This document shows, piece by piece, positions 33,654 to 44,826 of a stretch of DNA of 64,000 nt (position 1 is its first letter; each line of letters begins with the position of its first letter). A program made the translations under genes and the position numbers. Origin of the DNA: Fonsecaea monophora (taxonomy: Eukaryota; Ascomycota; Eurotiomycetes; Chaetothyriales; Herpotrichiellaceae); NCBI RefSeq assembly GCF_001642475.1, contig NW_019173950.1, positions 310,001-374,000 of the forward strand. Reading direction: 5' to 3'. Below the pieces are notes generated by a model. It made no database searches, was not told the origin of the DNA, and worked only from the letters and a program-made list of their open reading frames with translations.

Positions 33654-34421
33654 TCAGCTGGTCCTTTTCCTCATCCTCGGTGACTTCCTCACCGCAGCCA
33701 CAGAGCCACTCCTTTCCTTCTCTATCCGTCCCGAGCTCGTCCCCGTTCCGCACAACCCCAGTCCAGAAACACCGCATAACGAATCACTCCGTCCTTTCGA
33801 GGAACTGTACGCCTTGAGGACCGCCGTCTCCAGCGGCAACGAAGACGGGTGGCACTCTTCGATGAGCATGGCCAGGTCCGGTGCCCGGGTCGCCAGGCAT
33901 TGTAGTCGCACCAGTGCCTGCCGCTGCCGTCGACGCATCGTATATGATGATAATGCCTGTGCTTCGAGAGACAACGAGGGCCGAGGTGAGGATGTAGCCA
34001 CCATCGTGTCTGACATTGAAAGATCCCACAGTGTCGGGTCGACTTCAGTAGATTCGTACGACAATTCCGACACCGTCGTAGCGGGTGTATCTGGTCCTTC
34101 ACAGTATCCTTCATCATCCAGCGTCGTAGAGTCCGAGGGCGAAGCCATGTCACTGGGGGGTGGTGAGGGGGAATGCATCTCGGTGTCGGTCAGCGCGTGG
34201 GACTGCAGCTGGGCTGTCAACGAGGTGATAGAGGGATGGCGAGGCGCTGATCTATAGGCGTCAAAGCGAGAGTCTCGGCGAGGGGCAGGCCCTTGTGAGG
34301 AATGCGGTGATGAACATCGCGAGGTAAAAGGAGAGATCTCTGCCGACGTACACTCTTCAATGTTGAAGGTGAGCGAGCTTGGGTGCGGGGATGATCCGAA
34401 GGAAAAGTTCTCGTTGAACAT
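33654..34421 (-). CDS. Serine/proline-rich protein, unknown function
   Basis: A predicted 255-residue single-exon protein. The N-terminal 150 residues are low complexity and rich in S, P and T, with an acidic and glutamate-containing patch (EGYCEGPDTPATTVSELSYES) that could be phosphorylated. The compact part is at about 160-205: a basic-hydrophobic helix (YTMRRRQRQALVRLQCLATR) followed by APDLAMLIEECHPSSLPLET. This second half is the only segment that looks conserved to me. The C-terminus is basic. There is no signal peptide or membrane segment, so it is likely nuclear or cytosolic. No name can be given. I chose ATG 34421 because the frame is closed just upstream and an N-terminal methionine precedes FNENFSFGSSP. 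Confidence 0.7.
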   Translation of the reverse strand: MFNENFSFGSSPHPSSLTFNIEECTSAEISPFTSRCSSPHSSQGPAPRRDSRFDAYRSAPRHPSITSLTAQLQSHALTDTEMHSPSPPPSDMASPSDSTTLDDEGYCEGPDTPATTVSELSYESTEVDPTLWDLSMSDTMVATSSPRPSLSLEAQALSSYTMRRRQRQALVRLQCLATRAPDLAMLIEECHPSSLPLETAVLKAYSSSKGRSDSLCGVSGLGLCGTGTSSGRIEKERSGSVAAVRKSPRMRKRTS

Positions 34422-35710
34422 GTTGGACTGATATCGAGTATATGGACGGCGCAGGTACGATACCGATCACCGCAACGGTAGCGGATTTGTGAGCAACAAG
34501 AGAATGGAATTGCTCTCCAAGATCGTAGAGAGCACTGACGACGGCCAGGCGAAGGTGGTCAATGTACTTGTATGGTAGTGTCTGGTGTGACTGAGGTGGA
34601 TTTCGCCGCTCGGCGGGCTTTAGGCTTCAGGCTTCAGGTCCCTCGTCTCTCGTCCCAATAAACTCTGTCCAGAAGAAGCCGCAACGGAATCAAGTGAACC
34701 GTGGGGTAAGTCTTAAATGTTGAGCATGAGGACTCCAAAACTTTGCCCTTTCCATCCGAGGCTTTTAAGGTAGTGGCACTGCGTGAGACTGAAGTATTGC
34801 CCTCCGCCGCGATGCCGGACTGAGGGGAGATGTTGTCGCAAATCGGATACGCGCTCTGGACTGGGGTAACCACAGGGTGGATCGAGGTGGTGAAAATCCA
34901 AGGGCCCCCTTGAGAGCCACCTTGGAGTGGATTTGTTCGCTAAAACTCGTGGGTGCCATCGTGCCTTGAGCGAAAGAAGGACCGAAGCTTCAATCGACCC
35001 AAGGTTGCGTGCCTCTTTGGTGGCCTCTTTGGTGCCCCTCCGCCTAATACGCCTAATCGAAGGGGCGATCGGATGGCACGTTTCCGTGTGCGGCAAGTCT
35101 TAGACCAGGTGTGGTCTGAATGCATCAAAGGGGGCCCGCCAACCCACTTCATGACAGGAAGAGGCGTGCCTTGTCACCTCGTCTGCGACTCCAAATACGA
35201 GTTTGTCCGCTCGGCCCTGGCCCCTGGTCCATTTTGCCATTCTGTGATTTTGCTTTGCCGAGTGCCCGCTAGAAGCGCCCAGACGGGCCAAACAGCCCCA
35301 ACTAGGCGTCGGCATGCCACAAGGGGGAGTGTTGCCCAAGACTCCGCCTAAGCAGATCCTTCACCTTGCCTGGAGGTGCCTTGTGGTGCCTGTGGTGCGG
35401 GTTGCGACGTTGTGCCGTCATCGTTCATTCTCGACCCTTGTAAGGTGATCAGCTGAAAATCATTTCCCTGCTGTCGCTATCTTTTGCTCTCGGTTGTCGA
35501 TAACGGTTCCGTCTAACTGGTCCCTGCAGGATGTTCCTTGTTGCGGCAAAGTCATCGGTGGCAACAAAAGGCGCTGGAGCCGTGTTTGTTTTATCGTCAA
35601 ATTGCCACCTCGTTGTAACTGTGTGTCTGTGGTGCCATTGCCGTAGGGCAAGCCAAGGTCTACACGCAATCTCGGCGCGCTCTCGGCTCGAGAACAGATA
35701 GATGCTGCCG
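34422..35710. other. Intergenic between two minus-strand genes
   Basis: About 1.3 kb containing the promoter of the 33654-34421 gene and the 3' region of the PAS-like gene. Open frames at 34713-35351 overlap on both strands and show no family. A small direct repeat (GGCTTCAGGCTTCAGG) lies near 34622. Confidence 0.45.
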
Positions 35711-37384
35711 TCACCATATCATTGGTATCTGGTAATTCACCAGGAAGCAAATCCACGTGATGGAATTTGCCGTGTACATTGGACTACAATACATCCGTTT
35801 GTCCAGTCCCAGTGGACCCCATTTTACGTGTATGCTGAATGGCGTCTCCCGGCCCAGAGATGCGCTCAATTCGGCCATTTGATGTGCGTTGGTTTGAGAA
35901 AGGTGTCCGTTGATGTATTCTTTGGTGGAATAGAGCAGAGGTGAAACGTTGCAGATCTCAAAACAGGTGTCGTCAAGCGGAGATTTGCCTAAAAGGAAGA
36001 AGTCCGAATAGAGCTCCTGCAAGTCGCTCATAAACTCGTCCAACACGTCGTCCACGGTGCTGCTGGTTGTCGATGTGTGAGATGCATTCGACCTTGCAAC
36101 CGGGCTCATCTTCGGCTTCGAGCTGGATGTGTTTCTGGGCGACGATCTTCTGCTCCTTTCCTCATTCGCCAAATTCAGCCAAATATCCTCCGACATCTCG
36201 TCGTGCTTGGGTGGTCTTGTCGCCGTATCCCGGTCGTTGGGTAACATGCAACCACCAAGGAGATCTTCGGCAGAGAGTTTGTAGCTGCGCCCGACCCAAC
36301 TCAGGTCTCTCCGATCTTGCAATGGTGTTTGCACTCCACTGTCTATTGTGGACGTTTCGAGCTCATGGTCGAGTTCAGGAAGTGACGCCGTGTCATTAAT
36401 GAATTGCGTGACATCAATCAGGCAAGCTAGCATGAAACGGCTGCGGCCACTGCTGGGAATGATCAGGGGTGTGAACAACACAAGATGTGTGACTGGGTCC
36501 CCTGCTGCATCTTGACCGGTCACAATGTCCATTGAAGCACCTTCGCATTCACAGTTGTTCAGGAAGAAGTGTTCGCCCACGTCGAAGATATAGCGAAGTT
36601 CTTTGGATGTGGCGACAACGGGAAGTCCGGTCACCGCGGTGTCGAGGATACAAAATGATTTGAAGTGCTCTACCAATCTGAGGCCGGTTGGGTCGTCGGT
36701 GTGGTTTCCTGAGTCCGCTACGGAGACAGAACTTGTTGTAGGTGAGTGCAGCCACGAGACATGCTTGGTTCGAGCCCTGGCCGCCGGTGCTGGGGGCTTC
36801 TTATATGAAGCCGCACCCGCTTTCGACGGGACAAGCGACTCACGCGACTCCTGGATTCTCAAAGTTGAGGCACTGGAAACAGTCGATAGGGTCGAGAAAC
36901 TGGCCATACTCGCCTGCCGACTCGTAACCGATAGCAACGAGGGCGACATGGCCTCGTGGACAGTTCTTTGGGGTCCCGTGAGTGGCTGAAGGTAAGATTT
37001 ATGGAGGTTGAATTGGCTGAGGCTCGTGGCTGGAAGTAGTGACTGTCGTCCATGTCGTCTGCGAGGCGACACATGGATGGAGGAATCAAATCGATTTGGA
37101 ATGGTGTGCGAAACGGTGAACTCTTCCAGGCTAGGTCGACTCCCGGGAGGTTCGAGTGAGGAGAATGTGACCGTCGACGGGAAAAAGGACGCCGATGACT
37201 CTCCCCGACGCAATATACCAGAACCGAGAGTGGGTGTACCAGCTGGCGGTTCGGGAGATTTCCGTAGAGTTCGGAGAAAGACATCTTTGAGACCCTGCTT
37301 CAGCGATCGCCGTGGAGGATTCGGTGGAGGGTGTGGAGGAGGTTGAGGCGGTTGAGACGATGCTTGCCGATGTTTACCCACCAT
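35711..37384 (-). CDS. Fungal protein with two PAS-like segments
   Basis: A predicted 557-residue single-exon protein. Residues 10-30 are proline-rich. Residues 30-220 are low complexity with many S/T. Two globular segments follow. The first, about 240-330, begins FCILDTAVTGLPVVATSKELRY, contains NCECEGASMDIVTGQDAAGD and ends HLVLFTPLIIPSSGRSRFML. That is laid out like a PAS/LOV-type fold (FCI, PVVATS, strand-rich end), but the canonical flavin-binding NCRFLQ motif is absent. The second, about 455-555, runs from FFLLGKSPLDDTCFEICNVSP to MYTANSITWICFLV and may be a second, partial PAS domain. No kinase or DNA-binding domain is present. A role in signalling is inference. The first ATG in the frame is 37384. 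Confidence 0.75.
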   Translation of the reverse strand: MVGKHRQASSQPPQPPPHPPPNPPRRSLKQGLKDVFLRTLRKSPEPPAGTPTLGSGILRRGESSASFFPSTVTFSSLEPPGSRPSLEEFTVSHTIPNRFDSSIHVSPRRRHGRQSLLPATSLSQFNLHKSYLQPLTGPQRTVHEAMSPSLLSVTSRQASMASFSTLSTVSSASTLRIQESRESLVPSKAGAASYKKPPAPAARARTKHVSWLHSPTTSSVSVADSGNHTDDPTGLRLVEHFKSFCILDTAVTGLPVVATSKELRYIFDVGEHFFLNNCECEGASMDIVTGQDAAGDPVTHLVLFTPLIIPSSGRSRFMLACLIDVTQFINDTASLPELDHELETSTIDSGVQTPLQDRRDLSWVGRSYKLSAEDLLGGCMLPNDRDTATRPPKHDEMSEDIWLNLANEERSRRSSPRNTSSSKPKMSPVARSNASHTSTTSSTVDDVLDEFMSDLQELYSDFFLLGKSPLDDTCFEICNVSPLLYSTKEYINGHLSQTNAHQMAELSASLGRETPFSIHVKWGPLGLDKRMYCSPMYTANSITWICFLVNYQIPMIW

Positions 37385-38555
37385 GATGTGAGCTCGTCGT
37401 TGCCTCTGATGTTGTCGTTGACCTGTTCAGGTTGGCAGGTGAGCGACCGGCGTTCGGATTTTCTATTCTTGCGGACAGCGACTGCGTTGACCGAGATCCA
37501 ACCAAGTAAGACTTGGGGTGAATGTGAGAAGAGTCTGATGACAACTCAATGGAAGAGGATCAACAGTGATGACCTAGCACACACGGCGACAAGCAGATAC
37601 CCGTGTTCAATCCTACGCCATCTCACAAGCTGAGAAGCGCCCGGCAGAAAAAGGACAAAGAAGCCACCACCCAGGCATGAATACCAGAACGCCAACCAAA
37701 AAACCTCTCAGATCCTATTGCAAAATGGAGAATGTCTTCTGTGACGGCCGTTGTCTACATGATGAGCATGGTTTGAAGAGGTGTTCTACAAGAAGAAAGA
37801 ATTGTCACATTACAAGTTCATGATGGACGAACTTTTGCGATCTGCTGCAGGGGCTCGGGGGCTCAAGGCACATTGGTTCCCGGGGAACTCGGCTGGGTGG
37901 ACTTAGGGCCCAAGCAGCCTGTTTCAGGTTTAGCAGGAGATCCAAAATGTCGGGAATTGTTTGCTAAGGGGGGCGGGACTGTGAGGGTATGACGAGAGGA
38001 CATGCATCAAAAGTGAGGCTGGGGAGCCAATACGGAGCATTGGGCAGGACTCTTGTGCTAGATCTGGGTTCAAATCTGGTGGCATAAAGTGAGGCTTGTG
38101 GGGAATGGGAGGTAAGGATTGTGAGTGACAAGGTCCATGTCTCAGGCAGAGCTTTCATGATCATTTCGACCAGATGGATGATAACAATACACAGTTATTG
38201 GTTAGACTGTGATATACTGGATGTTCACAACTTGAATCTAACCCGGTCGACAATGGCCTCTTCAGATTACTCCGTTGTTAAAATGTATATGCGATTCAAG
38301 AGGTTGATAGAGGAGAGTTTTTCCGGCCAGGTACCAGGCGGCCCGTCGGACCAATCATCAGCTCGCATCGTCCGAAATTTTCCGGTCCATTGAATTGGGA
38401 TTTTGGCCTCCGAACAGCTTTGGCTCTTTTTTCACTCTCAGTTCCGTTTGACCACCGCAACTCAACACAATCACCACTGCTTGAGAGGGTGTGCCGCCGT
38501 TCTTACCCAAACCCTTCTCTTCACTCTTGAAGCTCCATCAGGAGCTCTAGTCGCC
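37385..38555. other. Intergenic, divergent promoters
   Basis: About 1.2 kb between head-to-head genes. It includes the promoter of the PAS-like gene and that of ATP synthase subunit g. A GGTTCAAATCT word at about 38070 resembles a tRNA B box, but no tRNA fold surrounds it. Confidence 0.5.
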
Positions 38556-39286
38556 ATGTCGGCCGTTCCCACCTCTCGCGCCCTTCTCCGGCAGTCCAGA
38601 TCCCTCCTGCGACGAAACAATTTCAGACAAGCTTCCACCACCTCAGAAGCCGCCGCGAAGGCGCAAGAAAGCTCAAAGCAGGCCGTGTCAAAGGCTTCAG
38701 AAGGTTTGAGCCGCGTCTCGAGCTCTGCGGGCTCTGCAATTTCCAAAGTCGGCTCCTCTGCGTACAGCGCCCTAAGCAGAGTTGGTGGAAGAACAGGGAG
38801 AGTTATTGCCTTTGTCGAATGTATGCTACAAGATCCTCTCCAGGAAATATTGGGGCACCTGTTAACTTGGCTAACTTGGCTGCAGCGTTAATACCACCCA
38901 CGATCTACTACTCTCGTGTCGGATGGGAGGTCGCACGGATCGTCTTCAAGAATCAACAGATGGCTCCTCCGTAAGTCTGATTGGGATCCGATATCATCTA
39001 CAGCTTCTGACCTGTTATTTCCAGCTCTGTGGCTCAGTTTCAATCCTATTTCCAACCTCTGATTAATGTCTTCCGGAACCCTACGTCCATCACGTCAAGC
39101 GCAAGCTCTGTTTTCAAAACTCTCAATCCGGACGCTGCCCTGAACACCATTCGCACTGCAAACCGCAGCCAACTGACCGCGGGTGGAATTGTCTTGGCTC
39201 AGGTGTTGGGTTTCTTTACTGTTGGTGAAATGATTGGAAGATGGAAGCTGGTCGGATACCACGGCGAGCCGCATCACGAACATTAA
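38556..39286 (+). CDS. ATP20: Mitochondrial F1Fo-ATP synthase subunit g
   Basis: A predicted 203-residue inner-membrane protein that belongs to the dimerisation interface of ATP synthase and helps shape cristae. Exons are 38556-38820, 38886-38970 and 39025-39286, joined in frame over 65- and 54-bp introns. The first 45 residues are rich in R, S, A and L and lack acids, fitting a mitochondrial targeting sequence. A serine and alanine-rich linker follows. The family core starts with PPTIYYSRVGWEVARIVFKNQQMAPP and ends with a membrane helix (AGGIVLAQVLGFFTVGEMIGRWKLVGY) that contains the GxxxG-like spacing common to the subunit. It is longer than the yeast protein because of the N-terminal extension, as usual in filamentous fungi. 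Confidence 0.93.
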
Positions 39287-41729
39287 GAGAAGGTTCCCAA
39301 AATGACCGACTGCCAAACGCTTGTTTGATGGCTGTGCATTGTAATCTTAGGAGTTTGTCACACGAAAAGACAGGTCAATACATACTTTTAGGCCAATACT
39401 CTGCTTGGGCTTGTTTTGGTATCTCTGTTGTGGTTGAAGGACCAGCGATTAGCAAAAGGCTTCATATCCCTTCAGCGGCAATCTGTCTTTCAGTCTCGCT
39501 CTGCAGAACATGTTTGGCAGATTCTACTACCACACGGCAACAATGGATCGGATGGTCACCAAATGTCATTGTGAATCGCGAGATGATGGCCTACGAAGCA
39601 AGCTAGAGTCATCACCTGCACTACAACCTGTTCTCAATCCAAGTCTTGCGTCCTACCTCGCTTGTCATTCCTACTCAGATTCTTCAGGCGGTCTCTGATG
39701 GGGTAAAGACTTGTAAATCGTGCCTTAGATATTCATCATCTGCAACATATGGCAACCTTTATTCCGTTCCGGGACTATCGACGGAATAAGAGAAGAGCCA
39801 GCACCAACTCGAGGGTTCCATTTCTTTCTCATGCTTGATCAAGATTGATTTGCTTTGCCGCCAGAATTTGTGGAACACAGACGGTACTGTTTTCACTCGA
39901 TCCAGTCCCCCAGACATATAAATCTGAAGCCTCTGACTGACAAGTCCTGGAGAAGGAGAGGGCTGTTCGAAATCGAAACTCGACTGCCCGCGCCGTACCT
40001 GCCCTCCTGATATCTTGCAATAACTAGCAAGATGGCTCGAGGATGTGTTGAAGGCTGGATATGGCACGACATTTACGTCCCACACGAGGCACCTCGCATC
40101 GTTCCCGAGCGCAGTCAGCCCGCACCCTCGCAATGCGGACTCTTTCGTCGCTCTGTTCACGCCTGCAACCCTCGCGCCCCCCGAAGTCAGTCAAGAAACG
40201 TGGGACAAAGGAAGGGGTTCCTCGTCGCGTATGATCACCGAACACGGTTCGTGGCAACCTTTTCGCCTGCGCCGGAGGGAATGAGTTGGAGAGACGCATG
40301 CTACACGTCCTGAAAGACCATTGACTTCACTACATCTAGACCCCGACGACGAAGCAACGGATGGCTCCTATCTCTAGCTATCCTGCAGCAGACTCTAGCG
40401 CAGATGACCAGCTGTTTCGCCTGTTCAGCTCGCTCACTCAGAAAGATGCCATACACCTTTTGTTACTACTCACGGAGGCTTGCCCGTTTGTTGCACCCAA
40501 GTACACCCGACTCCGTCCAGCCCATGGGCAGTGAGCCTCGAGAGCACCGAAGCATATCCAGCATGAACTTGCCGGCTGCACCTGACCTTTGTTCTCAATA
40601 TTCGGCTGATCTAACGAGACCCTGGTCCGAATAAATTTCATCTACTGGCCATACACCCCTGATTGTGCATGGCCGGGAAAATTGGTGCAGGGATCTTATC
40701 AAGAGGAAGCGAGACTCGCTAGGACACGAATTGTTCTAGAACATATTGTGAGCAGCTTGCCTCGAAGGAGTTCTAAAGGGAAGAAAGTATGTGTCTCTAT
40801 ATTCGTGCTTATCATTTCAGCCTCGGGGCCAAGAACGAGCCTTCGTCTGTAACGCGCTACTGCGACCAGGAGGCACCTTGTGCTCGTACAAGCTAATATG
40901 TAACATGAAGATTCGCCAATCGCATAGCGCCTGATATCGCCATGCAACGGGAAAAGTGTGACCAATCGCAAAAGGTACGAGTAGGTCAGCTGGCCCCAGG
41001 AACAGCCTGGGGAGGAACACTTCTCTGTGGCTTGAGGCTCGAGATCCGCACGGCATCCTTGATCCGACCGACACAAGGATCTCTACGGCAGACACAACAG
41101 TGTTTGATAGTGTCGAATAGGACTTCCAAGACCCAATCGACCGATGTAGTATGGACCGCAAATCTTCTCCCTTCCCCACCAATCATTTCCAACCGTGTCA
41201 GGCGCACGTCTTGATTCATTCTCTATATACGACCTCTGCTAAGGCTAATTGAAGGCTGCAAGCAACCTGCGCTGCAATCCATTGAGCCGCCAAGGTATGT
41301 GAAATCTGATCGGATTCGGCTCGGGTTGATTGCTGCTACCCTACGCTCGCCCGTTGTAAGGCTAAAAGGTAGTGTCGATGTGTGTACCGACTAGTAAGAG
41401 GCGTGTACCAGGTTGGTTCGTAAGTGTAATGAGTGTGTCTGACTGCGTAATATATGGTAAGCGCGCGTAGTCTCTACTGAGGCCTAACACCGTGTCTCAC
41501 CAATGTTTGAGACTAATGCTTGTACTTGGGTGCAGGGCTGTAGGTACAGCGTCAACACCCTTGACAGAGACCTCACCCGACGACTGTCGAACGTTTGTAT
41601 CGTCCTGAGATTCTGGGTTTGTAGCAAAGCCTAATCCGATCAATACCCAGGACACCTCCGCTGATCGACCAATGTCTCTTCCAGCAAAATACCAGTATTT
41701 CTTCTGACGCGTCATTTGGGACTGCAATT
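39287..41729. other. Intergenic of about 2.4 kb
   Basis: No confident gene. Between 40032 and 40534 two overlapping plus-strand frames and a 57-codon ORF are present (listed separately). The remainder shows only short, mutually overlapping frames. The promoter of the DUF7580-S8 gene lies at the right end. Confidence 0.45.
40361..40534 (+). CDS. Candidate 57-residue small ORF
   Basis: ATG at 40361 opens 57 codons ending in TGA. The peptide has an alanine and serine-rich start and an amphipathic, leucine-rich middle (DQLFRLFSSLTQKDAIHLLL). It has no recognisable family, and could be the start of an unmodelled exon chain or chance. A second frame just upstream (40045-40284, reading ALFTPATLAPPEVSQETWDK) also looks protein-like, though I found no splice pair to join them. 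Confidence 0.2.
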   Translation: MAPISSYPAADSSADDQLFRLFSSLTQKDAIHLLLLLTEACPFVAPKYTRLRPAHGQ

Positions 41730-44700
41730 ATGAACGACGACACTGAATCCCAAAGCCTGCTCCAATCTGTGCTTGGGTTGTTCGCTCGAAAACGACCGCA
41801 GAGTTTGGCGAAACCGGCGTCACTGAAATCACGGAAACGCGAGGCCTGGCTACGGACGGATGCATTTCTGCAGCACGATGACCTTAGGGAAGCTGACCCA
41901 GAGAGCGTTGCAAGGACTCTGCGCGCATTTGAACACCTTGTTCAAGACGACTCTGATGGAGAGATGGATTTTGTAGGTATTCTTGACATACGGCAACTCT
42001 AGTTTTTCAGTCGATTGGCCTCTCACTTACTGCCTGCTAACGAACGTTTCGCGGAGCAGAACTTCCAACAACCCGGCCACGAGCAGTATCCGAAGCTCCG
42101 CCGCATGATCGAGAATCCGAGTCGCGATCCGCATGGCGACGAAGGCACTGTCATTCGCGTTGGCAAACGGAGACGAGAATGCGATGATGCCATTCAAGAA
42201 CTTTTACATTTGGAACAGGAGAGAAAGAAGCGCCGAGTTCTGCCTCGTGAGGAGCCAACTCATGTGTCCAACCTCGAAGACCCTGATGCCGACTTTGCCG
42301 TGCTGATGAGGAGATATTTGGTGTCCTTGGATAATGCGTTGCGAAAAAACTGGGTTTGCGTTTGCCAGAAGTGCTCAGGGTTGAGCGTGAGGCTGTCGCT
42401 GCCACAGCACAAAAAGGATCTCGACGCTGAGGCGAGTTTCGAGGTATTCTTTGGCGTGCGGTCCGTACCTGCGACTGAATTGCAAGAAGCCAAAATCACG
42501 GTCAAGTAAGCTCTCAAAGCATTGTGTGGTTGCCTTCTGTTCATTAACGCGGTCGGTGTAGAGACCTACACAATAGCAGATCGAGGCGCGCATCGGAGCC
42601 TATAATCAGCAGCCCACCCGACTTTGCCCACATATGCCAGAGCATCACAGAGTCCCTCGGTCAGCGAAATTGCTTGCATTTCGCTCTCGAGGATGGGATG
42701 TTTCAGAGACTTCGCCCGCAACCAAAGACATTCGGTAGTGACCGAATGTCTCGGACGGTATCCTTGTCGGCACTGTTCAGCCGCCAGCAAGAATTACTTC
42801 GTGGTGAATCGGTTCTGCCACTCAAGGGGAAGCGAGTTTTGGCTGTAACACTGGCTTCAGCACTCCTCCCCTTCCTGGAGACACCGTGGCTGCAGTTTTC
42901 CTTCAATCACTCCATGATCCAATTTTTTGAGCCACGGCAGGATGGAGAACTTCCCGATATCACGAAACCGTTCCTGGCACTGGAGCACGTTCCAACAATC
43001 TCAGCCCGTAATACAGACACTGGAGACAACTCCGGCGCCTCGAAACACATAGTTCATCCCAACGCCAGTGTGCTAGCGCTAGGCATACTCTTGTGCGAGC
43101 TTCACTATTGCACACCTGTGGAGCTAATGGGAAAGGACCCGAAACCTGCCAGGAACGTCAATGATGATCTTTATACCTGTCTCGATAAACTTGAGACTCT
43201 GGAAGACGACGCTGGTGTGGATTACTATCTTGCTACGAAAGCATGCCTTACCGGAGACTACTATCCACCTAGACAGCAGGCTAATTTTGAGGATATCAAC
43301 GTCCAGCGGCTCTTCTATCAAAACGTGGTCAAACGACTTGAAGCCGTGATCTTCAAAGCATGGGGCATACGAATAGAGAATCTGGGTTCATTTGATTCGC
43401 GACAAAATGAGTCTTGCTGGGGCTCAATCGGTCGAGAGGTTGTCCGCCTTCATACAAGCAAGCTCGACTCCTCTAATGTAAACACTACAGCAAGGGCAGG
43501 TCCTCTTCGTTCAATTTCTGACACTGCGCCCGTGACCTCCGCATCGCTCCACTCAGATATCATGCTAAGGATGTCAGCACAACCTCCTACGGGATCGCGA
43601 GCCCACGGACGTCTCGCCGAGCCTTCCGAGAAGAGCTTGTACTTTTTTGATGCAAGCCACCACACAGGGGCTGAACAGGAGTGAGGTGTTACCATTGGCT
43701 ATGAGGCTTCTTTATGCTAATGACCTTCAGGAATCCACTCTCGGAAAGATGGATGGACAATCTGCTGTCCTCGATCTATCCCTACGTTGACCTTGATGTC
43801 GACCTTGCCGAACCGGTGCGAATAGCGATTTTGGACTCGGGACTCGATCCCGAAAGCCCATTCCTGATCGAGGACCAACAACGAGCCAACCCACGGATCA
43901 AGGAAGCGCGTAGTTTTGTACACGGTACAGCGTCGCACGACATTCGAGACGAGATAGGGCACGGTACTCATGCTCTTGGCCTCCTTCTCAAAGTTGCCCC
44001 ATGTGCTGAGATCTATGTCGCCCGAGTTGCGCGACGGGAAACTCTGGATCCCAACACCTATGATGACATTGCAAAGGCAAGCTGTCTTTATGCCAAAGCA
44101 GACTTTTTGGACTGAGCTAATGACCTGCATAGGCTATTGATTACGCAGTGGAACAATGGAAAGTGGATATTATATCAATGTCATTCGGGATTCGTGAATA
44201 CCACGAGCTCATGAGCACAGCTATATCTAATGCACTGAACAAGCGGACATTGTTGTTCGCGGCAGCATCGAATGATGGAGCAAATCTTGGCAGAGCTTTT
44301 CCTGCTCAATATCCCAGTGTTTTTTGTATACACTCGACCGATGGAAATGGCAATCCCTCCAAGTTCAACCCGACAGCAAGCGAAACGGACGTCAACTTCA
44401 GTCTCCTTGGGGAGCACGTCTCTTCTCACTGGCCGGCTGGCATGAACGGACACGGTCAGACTGTCAAGGCTATGTCAGGAACATCGGTCGCAACACCAAT
44501 CGCTGCTGGATTAGCCGCGTCGGTCCTGTCTTTTGTCCGGCAACAGGATCAGCACATCGCTGTAGAAAGTGAAAGGCTGGGATCGTGGCTGAAAAGGGAC
44601 AATTCCATGGATGCCGTCTTCAAGAGTATGGTTAGGCGGAGGCGGGGGGTCGGCTACGACTACATCACGCCTCATGTGCTCTTCGACAGCGGTTCGACAA

Positions 44701-44756
44701 GGGAGGATGTGTACGGGAGAATCAAGGATATCAAAAGGAACATGTACAAATACTAA
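41730..44756 (+). CDS. DUF7580-subtilisin (peptidase S8) fusion protein
   Basis: A predicted 925-residue protein. Five exons: 41730-41972, 42060-42505, 42562-43680, 43731-44076, 44133-44756. The first three introns are GT-AG. The fourth starts GCAAG and ends TAG, a GC-AG intron, and only this choice keeps the frame (DDIAK-AIDYAVEQW). The central region matches the fungal DUF7580 pseudokinase-like domain, whose hallmark is NASVLALGILLCELHYCTPVE at about 396. The C-terminal third is a subtilisin domain with Asp638 (AILDSGLD), His680 (GHGTH), Ser836 (SGTSVATP) and the oxyanion asparagine in AAASNDG, all intact. There is no signal peptide or S8 propeptide, so an intracellular, regulated protease is likely. 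Its 3' end faces that of the gasdermin-like gene 70 bp away. Domain calls are firm. Cell-death function is inference from neighbours. Confidence 0.88.
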
Positions 44757-44826
44757 TCGAAGTCCACTCAACCTCCCATCACACACGGTTCATTGATGCA
44801 TATCTCACTTATAGTCCACGATTCGT

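Noticed and set aside
33571..33777. A 68-codon minus-strand frame at the end of the serine/proline-rich gene
   Set aside because: It is an out-of-phase shadow of the 33654-34421 reading frame.
38060..38100. GGTTCAAATCT as a tRNA B box
   Set aside because: The flanking bases do not form a T-arm or an acceptor stem, and no A box lies at the proper distance.
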